DNA from: DASSJT01 sp963715025 | Lineage (GTDB): Bacteria > Actinomycetota > Actinomycetes > Actinomycetales > Dermatophilaceae | Reading direction: 5' to 3' | Assembly (NCBI GenBank): GCA_963715025.1 | Contig: CAVQQQ010000002.1 | Location: forward strand, 248,001-312,000 | DNA length: 64,000 nucleotides | Part shown: positions 17,832-26,670 of the stretch, one piece after another | Layout: each line of letters begins with the position of its first letter | Numbering within the stretch: the stretch's first letter is position 1 | The notes under the pieces: model-generated | What the model was told of the DNA's origin: nothing | The model's database searches: none | The model's input: the letters and a program-made list of their open reading frames with translations, nothing else | Position numbers and translations under genes: made by a program

Positions 17832-18245
17832 GTGCCGCTCTCGGAGCACGAACAGCAGCTGCTCGAGCAGATGGAGCAGGCGCTGTATGCAGAGGACCCC
17901 AAGTTCGCCTCGCACATGAAGGGTGATAGATCAGCGGCCGCCGCGCGGCGCCGCTACATCATCGGTGGCATAGGGACCCTCGCTGGGCTCGCACTCGTGC
18001 TCGTGGGCGTCACCATCTCCAACCTGTGGGTGGGCGCGGTCGGCTTTGCGCTGATGGTGGCCAGCGTGGTGTTCGCTGTCACACCCCCCCGGCGCAGGGC
18101 AGCACTCGCCGCGGTCCGAGCCGATGGCAGCGCGAAACGGGCGCCCAAGGGCAAGCCTGGCCGGCGCGGGGCGCGAGCGCCACGCAGCGGGACCTTCATG
18201 CAGCGTATGGAAGAGCGCTGGGAGCGCCGCCGGAACGACTGGTGA
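17832..18245 (+). CDS. DUF3040 membrane protein
   Basis: 137 residues beginning MPLSEHEQQLLEQMEQALYAEDPKFAS, the diagnostic DUF3040 opening. Two transmembrane helices follow (about 41-60 and 66-84), then a basic cytoplasmic tail rich in Arg/Lys. GTG start with AGGAGGT upstream. Function unknown; the family is confined to actinobacteria and often found near dinB or cell-division genes. Separated from dinB by about 100 bp, so it may have its own promoter. Confidence 0.9.
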   Translation: MPLSEHEQQLLEQMEQALYAEDPKFASHMKGDRSAAAARRRYIIGGIGTLAGLALVLVGVTISNLWVGAVGFALMVASVVFAVTPPRRRAALAAVRADGSAKRAPKGKPGRRGARAPRSGTFMQRMEERWERRRNDW

Positions 18246-18416
18246 GCTCCGGCCTCTCCGGCTGAGTGCCCCGCCGCCATGACCGATGGGTTCTCCCACG
18301 CCCCTTGCTGAGCCAGCCGGCCCGGCATGTGCGTTTCTCAGCCCTGCACAGCGCGCTGCCCGCTGGCACGAATGCTGGGTTCCCGCCTCGGGCTCTGTGC
18401 GGGGCCGGCTGCCCGA

Positions 18417-18935
18417 TCAGGTCAGGATGACAGCGAGCGTCCAGGTCGTCGCGATCGCGAGCCCCGCGAGCAGTTCTATCCCCATGCTGACCATGACCGC
18501 CTTGAGAGCGGCCACGGTGGACACCCAGGCCGCCTGAGCGCTGCGCGAGCGCGCATGCTCCACGAGGTAGATCCCCAGCACGAACCCCGCTGGCCCGCCA
18601 ACCAGGGGTATGACGAAGAAGCCGACGATGCCCAGGGCCACCGCCAGCACGAGGGTGAGGGTGCCAACGCCCGACCGGCGCAGCCGCCGTCCCGGGACGG
18701 CGTACTGCAGCGCGACGCCGACCGCGTAGAGCACCGCACAGGCGGCGAACACCGCCCATGACGTGCGTGTGCCGGTGTCGTAAGCCCACAGGAAGACGCC
18801 GGCCAGAGCCAGGATCAGCCCGGGCAGTACGGGGATCACGATGCCGAGGATCCCCACCGCGATCATCACGGCGGGGATCCAGACGGCCGTGCCCTCTGGA
18901 AGCACGCCGGAAGTCACGAATTCCGCGTTCGCCAT
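18417..18935 (-). CDS. DUF456 family membrane protein
   Basis: 172 residues with about five hydrophobic segments. The pattern GILGIVIPVLPGLILALAGVFLWA and GIVGFFVIPLVGGPAGFVLGIYLVEH, with two Gly/Pro-rich hairpins, is characteristic of DUF456. No enzyme motif. Function unknown. It is convergent with the DUF3040 gene across 171 bp and lies downstream of the DUF7455 gene on the same strand. Confidence 0.88.
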   Translation of the reverse strand: MANAEFVTSGVLPEGTAVWIPAVMIAVGILGIVIPVLPGLILALAGVFLWAYDTGTRTSWAVFAACAVLYAVGVALQYAVPGRRLRRSGVGTLTLVLAVALGIVGFFVIPLVGGPAGFVLGIYLVEHARSRSAQAAWVSTVAALKAVMVSMGIELLAGLAIATTWTLAVILT

Positions 18936-18992
18936 GTCAGCACGGTGCTGCTGTATGACGTGTCAGCATCGCGCCGGCAGGCCTGTGGGCGA

Positions 18993-19214
18993 TCAGCGCT
19001 CGTCGTCAGGCGTGATCGCGGATGTCTCGATGAGCCGCATGGTCTCGTCGTCGATCTCAGCGTGCTGCCGCAGCTTCGGCAGGTGCTGTCGCCCGTGGTG
19101 GGCGCAGAACAGCAGTTCGCCACCGGTGTGAAGGCGGGCGCGCACGTAGGCCTGGGAGCCGCAGCGGTCGCAGCGGTCAGCCGCGCTCAGGGTGGGTGCC
19201 AGTGCAGTGGTCAC
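18993..19214 (-). CDS. DUF7455 small zinc-ribbon-like protein
   Basis: 73 residues from a GTG at 19214 with GAGGAAGG upstream, reading MTTALAPTLSAADRCDRCGS. The CxxC pair (DRCDRCG) and the later CAHHGRQH could bind one zinc ion. This protein is found beside the type II topoisomerase subunit gene in many actinobacteria, and here it is divergent from parE. Function unknown. The frame is open upstream to 19304, but that extension lacks family similarity. Confidence 0.85.
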   Translation of the reverse strand: MTTALAPTLSAADRCDRCGSQAYVRARLHTGGELLFCAHHGRQHLPKLRQHAEIDDETMRLIETSAITPDDER

Positions 19215-19624
19215 GTCAGCCTTCCTCTCGTCTCGGGTGTCGGCTAGGACGCCCTGCGCCGGGTGGGTCGCTCTGGGATCGGCTTCCTCCGGCGCCGGTA
19301 GCAACAGTCAAGCACGTCGATTCCTTCCCATCCGGCATTGGGCCGCATTCTGGGCTCACTCATGCCCATCCGGTGCCCAACTGTTGCCGCACCGTGACCG
19401 TCGGAGCTCCGAGGCGCACCCCGGGCGGGCCGGCGCGGAGCGAGTCTGGTTGCCTGCTCCGCGTCCGGCATACCGTCAGCTCGGACCCCACCGGGTCGGT
19501 GTGTCCTGGGCGGGCGAGCCTGCGCAGGGGTGTCTGCCACCCGGGATAACCTGCAGGCACGGCAGGAGCCGTGGCCGGACGGGCCATGCTGCCGCGCGGA
19601 GTACGGCATGGAGAAGGGACACCT
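19215..19624. other. Gene-free divergent region between DUF7455 and parE
   Basis: 410 bp with no credible gene on either strand. It must carry the parE promoter and that of the DUF7455 gene. A TTGACT hexamer faces left at 19306-19311, without a convincing -10 partner. One copy of the over-represented octamer GGCATACC is at 19467-19474. Nothing else recognised. Confidence 0.5.
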
Positions 19625-21790
19625 GTGGCTGCTGTCGCCACCAAGAGCACTGCGGCGAAGAAGGCCGCGACGACCAAGTCGGCCCAGGACTACACGGCGC
19701 ACCACCTGCAGGTCCTGGAGGGTCTGGAGGCGGTGCGCAAGCGACCCGGCATGTACATCGGGTCCACCGACACCCGCGGGCTCATGCACTGCCTCTGGGA
19801 GATCATCGACAACGCCGTCGACGAGGCACTGGCCGGCCACGGCGACCGGATCGACGTCGTGCTCATGGCCGACGGCTCGGTGGAGGTCCGCGACGATGCC
19901 CGCGGGATCCCGGTCGACATCGAGCCGCGCACCGGGCTAACGGGCGTGGAGGTGGTCTTCACCAAGCTGCACGCCGGCGGAAAGTTCGGCGGCGGCTCGT
20001 ATACCGCGTCAGGAGGTCTCCACGGCGTCGGCGCCTCGGTCGTCAACGCTCTGTCCAGCCGCCTCGACGTCGAGGTCGACCGCGACGGCCGCACCTACGC
20101 CATGAGCTTCCGGCGGGGCGAGCCTGGCGTGTTCTCCGACGTCGCGGGTGCCGAGGGCGTCAAAGACCCCAACCACGACTTCGTGCCGTACACCAACAAC
20201 AGCGAGCTCACGGTTGTGGGGCGGGCTCGCAAGGGCGTCACCGGCACCCGGATCCGCTACTGGGCGGACCGCCAGATCTTCCTCAAGGATGCCGACTTCG
20301 ACTATGACGGCCTGGTCGCGCGGGCGCGCCAGACCTCGTTCCTGATCCCGGGGCTGACCATCGTCCTGCGCGACGAGCGCGGCCGGCCCGGCACCCCGGG
20401 GCAGGACGGGCCCCACGAGGAGACGTTCGTCCACGACGGGGGCATCAGCGAGTTCTGCGAGTTCCTCGCGCCTGACCAGGCGGTAACCGACGTCTGGCGC
20501 CTACAGGGATCGGGCACCTTCACCGAGACCGTGCCGGTCCTGGACGACCGCGGGCACATGGCGCCGCAGGAGGTGGAGCGCGAGTGCGGGGTCGACATCG
20601 CCCTGCGCTGGGGCACCGGCTATGACGCCAAGGTGGTGTCGTTCGTCAACATCATCGCCACCCCCAAAGGGGGCACCCACATGGCGGGTTTCGACCAGGC
20701 TCTCCTGAAGGTGTTCCGGAAGCAGCTCGAGGTCAACGCCCGCCGGCTCAAGGTCGGGCCCGACAAGGTCGAGAAGGACGACATCCTCGCGGGCCTGACG
20801 GCAGTGGTGACGGTCCGGCTGGCTGAGCCGCAGTTCGAGGGCCAGACCAAAGAGGTCCTCGGCACAGCCGCGGTCCGGGCGATCGTGGCTCGCGTGCTGG
20901 AGAAGGAGCTGACCGCACGGCTGACCTCGACGAAGCGGGGCGACAAGGCGCAGTCCGCGCTCCTGCTCGAGAAGGTCGTCGCCGAGATGAAGTCGCGGAT
21001 CAGCGCCCGGCTGCACAAGGAGACGCAGCGGCGCAAGAATGCCCTGGAGACCTCGTCCCTTCCGGCCAAGCTGGCAGACTGCCGCAGCACCGATGTCGAG
21101 AAGTCAGAGCTGTTCATCGTCGAGGGCGACAGCGCCCTCGGCACCGCCAAGCTGGCCCGCTCGAGTGACCACCAAGCACTGCTGCCCATTCGCGGCAAGA
21201 TCCTCAACGTGCAGAAGGCCTCGATTGCCGACATGCTCAAGAACACCGAGTGCGCAGCCATCATCCAGGTGATCGGTGCGGGATCGGGGCGCAGCTTCGA
21301 CCTCGACGCGGCCCGCTACGGCAAGGTCATCATCATGAGCGACGCCGATGTCGATGGGGCTCACATCAGGACACTGCTGCTCACCTTGTTCTTCCGATAC
21401 ATGCGGCCGCTCGTCGAGGCCGGGCGCGTCTATGCCGCCATGCCCCCACTCCACCGCCTGGAGGTCATCAACGGGGGCGGCAAGAAGAACGACTTCATCT
21501 ACACCTACAACGAAGCCGAGATGCGCAAGACGCGCGCGGCACTCGAGAAGCGCGGCAAGCGCGTCAAAATGCCGCCCCAGCGCTACAAGGGTCTCGGCGA
21601 GATGGATGCCGACCAGCTGGCCGACACCACGATGGACCCGCGTCACCGAACCCTGCGCCGCGTCACCCTGCGCGACGCCGAGGCGGCCGAGCGCATGTTC
21701 GAGCTGCTCATGGGCAATGACGTCGCACCCCGCAAGGACTTCATCGTGGGCAGTGCGGCTGTGCTCGACCGTGAGCGTATCGACGCTTGA
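19625..21790 (+). CDS. parE: DNA topoisomerase IV subunit B (ParE/GyrB-type)
   Basis: ATPase subunit of a type IIA topoisomerase. 721 residues from GTG 19625, preceded by AGAAGGGA. GHKL ATPase motifs: EIIDNAVDEAL, DDARGIPVD, GGLHGVGASVVNALS. The TOPRIM domain holds EGDSALGTAK and IMSDADVDGAHIRTLLL, with metal-binding Glu and the DxD pair. EGDSALGTAK, rather than the gyrase EGDSAGGSAK, and PIRGKILNVQKAS favour the ParE lineage. The partner A subunit is encoded 5 kb away on the other strand. An upstream ATG (19571) is possible but lacks a good ribosome site. Confidence 0.93.
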   Translation: MAAVATKSTAAKKAATTKSAQDYTAHHLQVLEGLEAVRKRPGMYIGSTDTRGLMHCLWEIIDNAVDEALAGHGDRIDVVLMADGSVEVRDDARGIPVDIEPRTGLTGVEVVFTKLHAGGKFGGGSYTASGGLHGVGASVVNALSSRLDVEVDRDGRTYAMSFRRGEPGVFSDVAGAEGVKDPNHDFVPYTNNSELTVVGRARKGVTGTRIRYWADRQIFLKDADFDYDGLVARARQTSFLIPGLTIVLRDERGRPGTPGQDGPHEETFVHDGGISEFCEFLAPDQAVTDVWRLQGSGTFTETVPVLDDRGHMAPQEVERECGVDIALRWGTGYDAKVVSFVNIIATPKGGTHMAGFDQALLKVFRKQLEVNARRLKVGPDKVEKDDILAGLTAVVTVRLAEPQFEGQTKEVLGTAAVRAIVARVLEKELTARLTSTKRGDKAQSALLLEKVVAEMKSRISARLHKETQRRKNALETSSLPAKLADCRSTDVEKSELFIVEGDSALGTAKLARSSDHQALLPIRGKILNVQKASIADMLKNTECAAIIQVIGAGSGRSFDLDAARYGKVIIMSDADVDGAHIRTLLLTLFFRYMRPLVEAGRVYAAMPPLHRLEVINGGGKKNDFIYTYNEAEMRKTRAALEKRGKRVKMPPQRYKGLGEMDADQLADTTMDPRHRTLRRVTLRDAEAAERMFELLMGNDVAPRKDFIVGSAAVLDRERIDA

Positions 21791-21847
21791 GCGTTCCTCG
21801 CGGCGGCGGCCTGCCAGGCGTGGCGGCGTGCCAGGGGTGGCGGCGGG

Positions 21848-22861
21848 TCAGGGGTGGCGCGGCGGGCCCGTCGTCGACCTGACCACGAGCTCAGTGGGCA
21901 GGATGATGTCGGTGTCCGGGTCGACGGTGTCGCCGGCCAGGAGGCCGAGCAGGGTCTCCCCGGCCGCCCGACCCTGCACCGCCACGTCCTGTCGCACGGT
22001 GGTCAGCCCGAGCACCGCCGAGAGCGCGAAGTCGTCGATGCCCACGAGCGACACGTCACCAGGGATGCGGACACCATGCCGTTGCGCCGCGCTGAGGACG
22101 CCGATCGCCATCTCGTCCGAACCGGCGACGATCCCGGTCGGCAGGTCACCGGACAAGAAGAGCTGGTCTGCGTCGCGGGAGGCGCCTTCGGCCGTCCAGT
22201 CCGACTTGAGAAGCCACTCGGGACGGGGGGTGAGCCCCTGCTCGGCCAGCACCTTCCGGAACGTCAAGAGTCGCTCCTTCGGGGTCTGCAGGTGGGCGAA
22301 CGCCCGGGGCACCGCGCCCACATAGCCGAGCTCCGTGTGGCCGAGCTCGATCAGGTGGCCCACCGCGATCCGGGTCGCCTGCACGTCATCGATCCGCACG
22401 CTGGGCCAGCCCGGCAGCCGGTTGCCCACAGTCACGACCGGCAGGCCCATCCGGTCCAGAAGCGCGCGCTCCTGGTCGGTGAAGGGGATGTTGAGCGCGA
22501 TCAGCCCGTCGACCCGCTTCCAGAGCATGGACCGGCTCAGCGGCATCCGGCCCTCGTCCGAGCCGTCCTCGAGGTCGAGGAGCAGCACGTGGTGACCTTC
22601 GGCTCGAAGCGCCTTCTCGATGCTGCTCACGAGGGTCGCGAAGAACCAGCGGGTGAGAAAGGGTGCCGCCACGCCCACGATGCGGGTCCGCCCGGAGGCT
22701 AGCGAGGTCGCCGTCGGCGAGGCGACATAGTTCAGCTCGCGGGCTGCTTGGGCAACCCGGTCACGTGTCTCGGGGCTGACCCGGTCCAGACCCCGCAGGG
22801 CGCGTGACACGGTCGCGACGGAGACGCCCGCGGCGCGTGCGACGTCCGAGATCGTGCTCAC
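21848..22861 (-). CDS. LacI-family transcriptional regulator
   Basis: 337 residues from GTG 22861. The N-terminal helix-turn-helix TISDVARAAGVSVATVSRALRG and the hinge helix (SPTATSLASGRTRIVGV) are classic LacI, followed by a periplasmic-binding-like sugar-sensing core. Last gene of the sugar ABC operon, so it probably senses that sugar and represses the operon. A matching LacI-type operator is seen upstream of the binding-protein gene (26597-26610). A longer frame to 22921 exists but overlaps the preceding small membrane-protein gene. Confidence 0.92.
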   Translation of the reverse strand: MSTISDVARAAGVSVATVSRALRGLDRVSPETRDRVAQAARELNYVASPTATSLASGRTRIVGVAAPFLTRWFFATLVSSIEKALRAEGHHVLLLDLEDGSDEGRMPLSRSMLWKRVDGLIALNIPFTDQERALLDRMGLPVVTVGNRLPGWPSVRIDDVQATRIAVGHLIELGHTELGYVGAVPRAFAHLQTPKERLLTFRKVLAEQGLTPRPEWLLKSDWTAEGASRDADQLFLSGDLPTGIVAGSDEMAIGVLSAAQRHGVRIPGDVSLVGIDDFALSAVLGLTTVRQDVAVQGRAAGETLLGLLAGDTVDPDTDIILPTELVVRSTTGPPRHP

Positions 22862-22869
22862 CGCTGCCC

Positions 22870-23094
22870 CTAGACATCGATTCGGCGCCGCGCCCGGATG
22901 GCCCACCACAGCAGTGCGCACAGGCCGGCGAGAATGAGTGCCTCGGCGACGGCCGAACCGCCCCGCACCTCGCGCACCACCGTCTGGATGAAGGCCATCA
23001 GGGTGAAGAACCCGAGGATGCCTATGGCCATGTCCAGCCGCTGCGCACGAGCGCGGGGACCGCCGGTTCCGGAGCCGGGGTTGAAAAGTCCCAT
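22870..23094 (-). CDS. Small membrane protein in sugar ABC operon
   Basis: 74 residues from ATG 23094 (MGLFNPGSGTGG). Two hydrophobic helices (IGILGFFTLMAFIQTVV and AEALILAGLCALLWWAI) and a basic C terminus. It lies between the inner-membrane permease and the LacI regulator on the same strand with short gaps (25 and 8 bp), so it belongs to the operon. No family recognised with confidence; it may be a helper of the transporter. Confidence 0.62.
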   Translation of the reverse strand: MGLFNPGSGTGGPRARAQRLDMAIGILGFFTLMAFIQTVVREVRGGSAVAEALILAGLCALLWWAIRARRRIDV

Positions 23095-23119
23095 GGTGAG
23101 TGGGTTCCGGCAGGGCCGG

Positions 23120-24029
23120 TCAGCCCTTGACACCTCCAGCCGTGAGACCGGAGACGATGGCCCGCTGGAAGAACAGCACCATGATGATCAGGGGCACCGT
23201 GACGATCGTGCCGGCTGCCATGACCGCCGTGTAGGGCTCCTGGTGCGGTTGGGCTCCGGTGAAGAAGGCAATCGCAACGGTCACGGGCTGCGTCTTCGAC
23301 GTCGAGAACTGGGCCGCCAGGAGGAACTCGTTCCAGCTGCTGATGAAGGCGAGGATCGCGGTGGTGAACAGGCCGGGCGCCGCGAGCGGGAGCATGATCT
23401 TCCGGAATGCCTGACCGGGCGTGCAGCCGTCCATGCGGGCGGACTCCTCCAGCTCCCAGGGCATCTCGCTGAAGAACGCGGTCAGGGTATAGACCGTCAG
23501 CGGTAGCGCGAAGGAGATGTCGGGGATGATCAGGGCCTGGTAGTTGTACCCGTTCAGCCAGCCGATCGAGGAGAAGAGCTGGAACAGCGGCGAGACCAAG
23601 GCGACGCCCGGGAACATCGAGGCCCCGAGGATGAACCCCAACACGAGGAACTTGGCCGGGAAGTTCAGCCTGGCCAGGGCGTAGGCGGCGAAGACACCCA
23701 CCAGCATGGCCACGGCCGTCGTGACCACGCCGATGATGACGCTGTTGACCAGCGCCTGCGCGAAGTGGTTGCCGCGGTCGGTGGAGAACGCGGTCTTGAA
23801 GTTGTCGAGCGTGACATGGGTCGGCCAGGGGGTGGTGTCGAACGTGTAGCCGACATCCCGGAACGCCGTCACGACCATCCAGTAGAACGGGGCGAGGCCC
23901 CAGACGACGATGAGGGTCAGCCCGAGGTAGCCGCGGATGACAGCTCCGCGATTGCTCCGCTGGTGAACCTCGAGTGGCTCGCCGGCGCCGCGGGGAGCCG
24001 TCTGTGCCTGCGGTGGCAGTGGTCGTCAT
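23120..24029 (-). CDS. Sugar ABC transporter permease (MalG/SugB-type), frameshifted as read
   Basis: Inner-membrane component of a carbohydrate importer. The main frame from 23878 down contains five helices and the EAA loop ELEESARMDGCTPGQAFRKI before the C-terminal GLTAGGVKG. The first helix (LGLTLIVVWGLAPFYWMVV) lies upstream in this frame but has no start codon. The natural start is ATG 24029 (MTTTATAG) with GAGGTGAT upstream, one frame away. Removing one C near 23990 joins them (GSRGAGEPLEV). Total length is 3n+1. The start lies 6 bp after the MalF-type stop. A sequencing error or a recent mutation is possible. Confidence 0.85.
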
Positions 24030-24035
24030 CTCAGA

Positions 24036-25122
24036 TCACCTCGAGCTCGTGCTGGCCGCAGCAGGTGCGGGTGCCGGGGTTTCTGCCTCATCGGCCTTCT
24101 TCTTCTTGCTCGTGGGCGGCCGCTGGACGACGTCGGCGCCGCCGAACTTGATGAACAGGAAAGCCGTGAAAGCGATCAGCAGGAAGACGATGGTCGACAG
24201 GGCCGAAGCGCTGTTGAAGCCCGCTCTGATCTGCTTGATGACCAGAATCGACAGCGTCGTCGTAGCGTGGCCCGTGCCACCACCGCCCTGGGTCAGGATG
24301 TAGGGCAGGTCGAAGATGCGGAGAACGTCGAGGGTGCGGAACAGCACGGCCACCATCAGCGGCACCTTGATCATCGGCAAGGTGATGCGCAGGAAGGTCT
24401 GCCACTTGGTGGCGCCGTCGATCTGCGCCGCCTCGTAGACGTCGGAGCCGATGATCTGGAGGCCTGCGAGGATGAGCAGGGCCATGAACGGGGTGGTCTT
24501 CCACACGTCCGCAATGATCACCGCGAACCGGGCTGGCCAGGCGTCACCGGTCCACAGGATCGGGCTGATGCCGACCACGCCGAGCAGTTTGTTGGCGATG
24601 CCAGCGTAGGCGAAGATGAAGAACCAGAGCTTGGCGGTGACTGCGGTGGGAATGGCCCAAGGGACCAGGATGGCCGCGCGAACGAGGCCGCGGCCCCTGA
24701 AGGTGCGGTTCATGATCGTCGCGAACCACAGCCCCAGGACTACCTCGACGGACACTGTCACAACCGTGAAGAAGAGGGTCACCCAGAAGGCGTCATAGAA
24801 CTGCGAGCCGATGTTGCCCGGGGGACAGGGCGCGGTGCCGCCGCCGGTTTGGGCGCACTGCTGGAGCAGCCAGTGCTTGTAGTTGTCGAGGCCGGCGTAG
24901 CCACCTTCCACGAACAGGCCGGTAGCCGGGTCGAGGCCGGCGTCCTTCTGGAAGGACATGATGACGGCCTTGATCAGCGGATAGAGGATGACGACGGCCA
25001 GCATGATCAGCGTGGGGGCGACGAGGAGCATTGCCCTTCGGCCCTGGCCAGCATTGAGGCCGCGGCTCTTCGGCGACCTTGGGGGTGGGCGCTTTGCCCG
25101 GTGCTTCTGCTACGGCGCTCAT
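24036..25122 (-). CDS. Sugar ABC transporter permease (MalF/SugA-type), frameshifted as read
   Basis: Membrane component pairing with the MalG-type protein. The body, open from an internal ATG at 25031 (MLLVAPTLIMLAVVILYPL), has six helices and the EAA loop DVYEAAQIDGATKWQTFLRI. The natural start is ATG 25122 (MSAVAEAPGKAP) with AAGGAGG upstream, in a different frame. Removing one base near 25060 yields EEPRLNAGQGRRAMLLVAP. The C-terminal tail is Lys/Ala/Pro-rich. Length 3n+1. Translation from the internal ATG would still give nearly the whole membrane domain. Confidence 0.85.
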
Positions 25123-25236
25123 GGGGGCCTCCTTGCCCACGTGCTCAGTGACAGTCGGGACGTGCGGCTGTCGGCAGCGGCGGTAGGGATCCTGAGCGAG
25201 GCTCCGGGCTCCGCACCGCCGCTGCCGATGGGTGGA

Positions 25237-26526
25237 TCAGCCTCCGGCTGGCGGACTTGATGGCCGCATCCATGTCGGTGATCGCCTGGTCTACGGACTT
25301 CTCGCCCTTGATCGCGGCGTAGGAGTTGTCCTGGATGGCCGTGGTCACGGCGGGGTAGAACGGCGTGACCGGGACGCGGGATGGCGTTCTTGATCGACGT
25401 CAGCAGCGTCGGCAGGTACGGGTACTTGGCGACGAGGGCCGCGTCGCTGTAGATGCTCTCCACGACCGGAGCCAGCGACCCCTTCTCCATGAAGAACTTC
25501 TGCTGCTCATCGGCCTCGATGAACTTCAGGAAGTCGAAGGCGGTTGCCTTGTACTTGGAGTAGACGCTGATGGCCTCGCTGTGACCGCCGAGGGTCGAGG
25601 CGCCAGGACCGGACACACCCGGCAGAGGCGCCACGGCGAACTTGTCCTTGACCTTGGACGAGGCGTCGGTCTTGGCCAGGTTGTAGACGTACGGCCAGTT
25701 GCGCAGGAACAGCAGCTTGCCGACTCTGGAAGGCGGCGCGACTCTGCTCCTCCTGGAAGGTGATCGCCTCCTTGGGGATGTCGCCGTTCTTGTAGTGGTC
25801 GGCGAGCATCTGCAGGCCCTTCTTGCGACTCCGGGCTGTTGACCGTGGACTTGCCCTGCGGCGTCGACGACCTTGCCGCCGAAGGTGTTGATGGCCTCGG
25901 TGGCGTTACAGGTCAGGCCCTCGTACTTGGTGAACTGGCCCGCGTAGCACGCGATGCCGTTCTTCTTGGCGATGGAGCACATCGACCACATCTCGTCGAG
26001 CGTCTTCGGCGGGGTGGGGACGAGGTCCTTGCGGTAGTAGAGCAGGCCGCCGTCGCTGGCGAACGGGGCGGCGTACAGCGTGCCGTTGTAGGTGGCCGCG
26101 TCGACCGGGGCCTTCAGCAGCTTCGAGGTGTCGAGCGCGAACTTGTCCTTGAGGGGGACCAGCCAGCCCTTGGCGGCCCACTCCGCGGTCCAGATGACGT
26201 CGACCGTCACGATGTCGTAGCTGACGTCCTTGGCCTGCATGTGCTGCACGATGTCGTCGTGCTGCTGGTCGGCCTGGTCGGACTGCTCCTTGAGCGTGAC
26301 CTTCTCGTTGGGGTGGGCCGAGTTCCACTTCTCGATGGTCGGGGGCCCAGACGTTGGAGTTGTCCTTCCCGGTCACGAACGTGATCGGACCACGGGCGCT
26401 CGCGCCCGCGGTGGCGTTGCTGGAGGAGTTGTTGTCACCGCCGCCGCACGCGGCGGCAATGAGCGATGCGGCAGCAATCCCGGCGCATACGGCCAGTCTG
26501 CGGCGCTTGCTGAACTGGTGGGCCAT
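25237..26526 (-). pseudogene. Sugar-binding lipoprotein of ABC importer, six frame disruptions
   Basis: Extracellular sugar-binding protein (maltose/trehalose type) for the two permeases. It starts MAHQFSKRRRLAVCAG with a lipobox ending AAAC and a GGAGG site upstream. The protein is spread over three frames. Single extra bases near 26343, 25853, 25829, 25727, 25371 and 25246 restore one continuous protein of 427 residues ending KSASGG at the TGA at 25237-25239. Recognisable stretches include TIEKWNSAHPNEKVTLKE, TLDEMWSMCSIAKKNGIACY, NATEAINTFGGKVVDAAG and DNSYAAIKGEKSVDQAI. All six are +1 insertions, which looks like sequence error, but genuine decay cannot be excluded. Confidence 0.75.
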
Positions 26527-26596
26527 ATCTTGCCCGCCTCCAATCAGGGTCGAGCCGAACGGCCTCCGCCTTCGGCATTGAAGGAACCAGAGCCAG

Positions 26597-26610
26597 TAAA
26601 AGCGGTTTCA
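26597..26610. promoter_or_regulatory. Candidate LacI-type operator of sugar ABC operon
   Basis: TAAAAGCGGTTTCA (read leftward TGAAACCGCTTTTA) is a near-palindrome with the central CG typical of LacI-family operators. It lies 71 bp upstream of the binding-protein start, overlapping a possible leftward promoter (TTGCAG, 17-nt spacer, TTTACT). The likely ligand is the LacI regulator at the end of the operon. Confidence 0.6.
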
Positions 26611-26670
26611 CATGACCCTGCAACGGCTGGCGCCGAACCACCGGTAACGATCTCGTAACGCGCTTATGAC

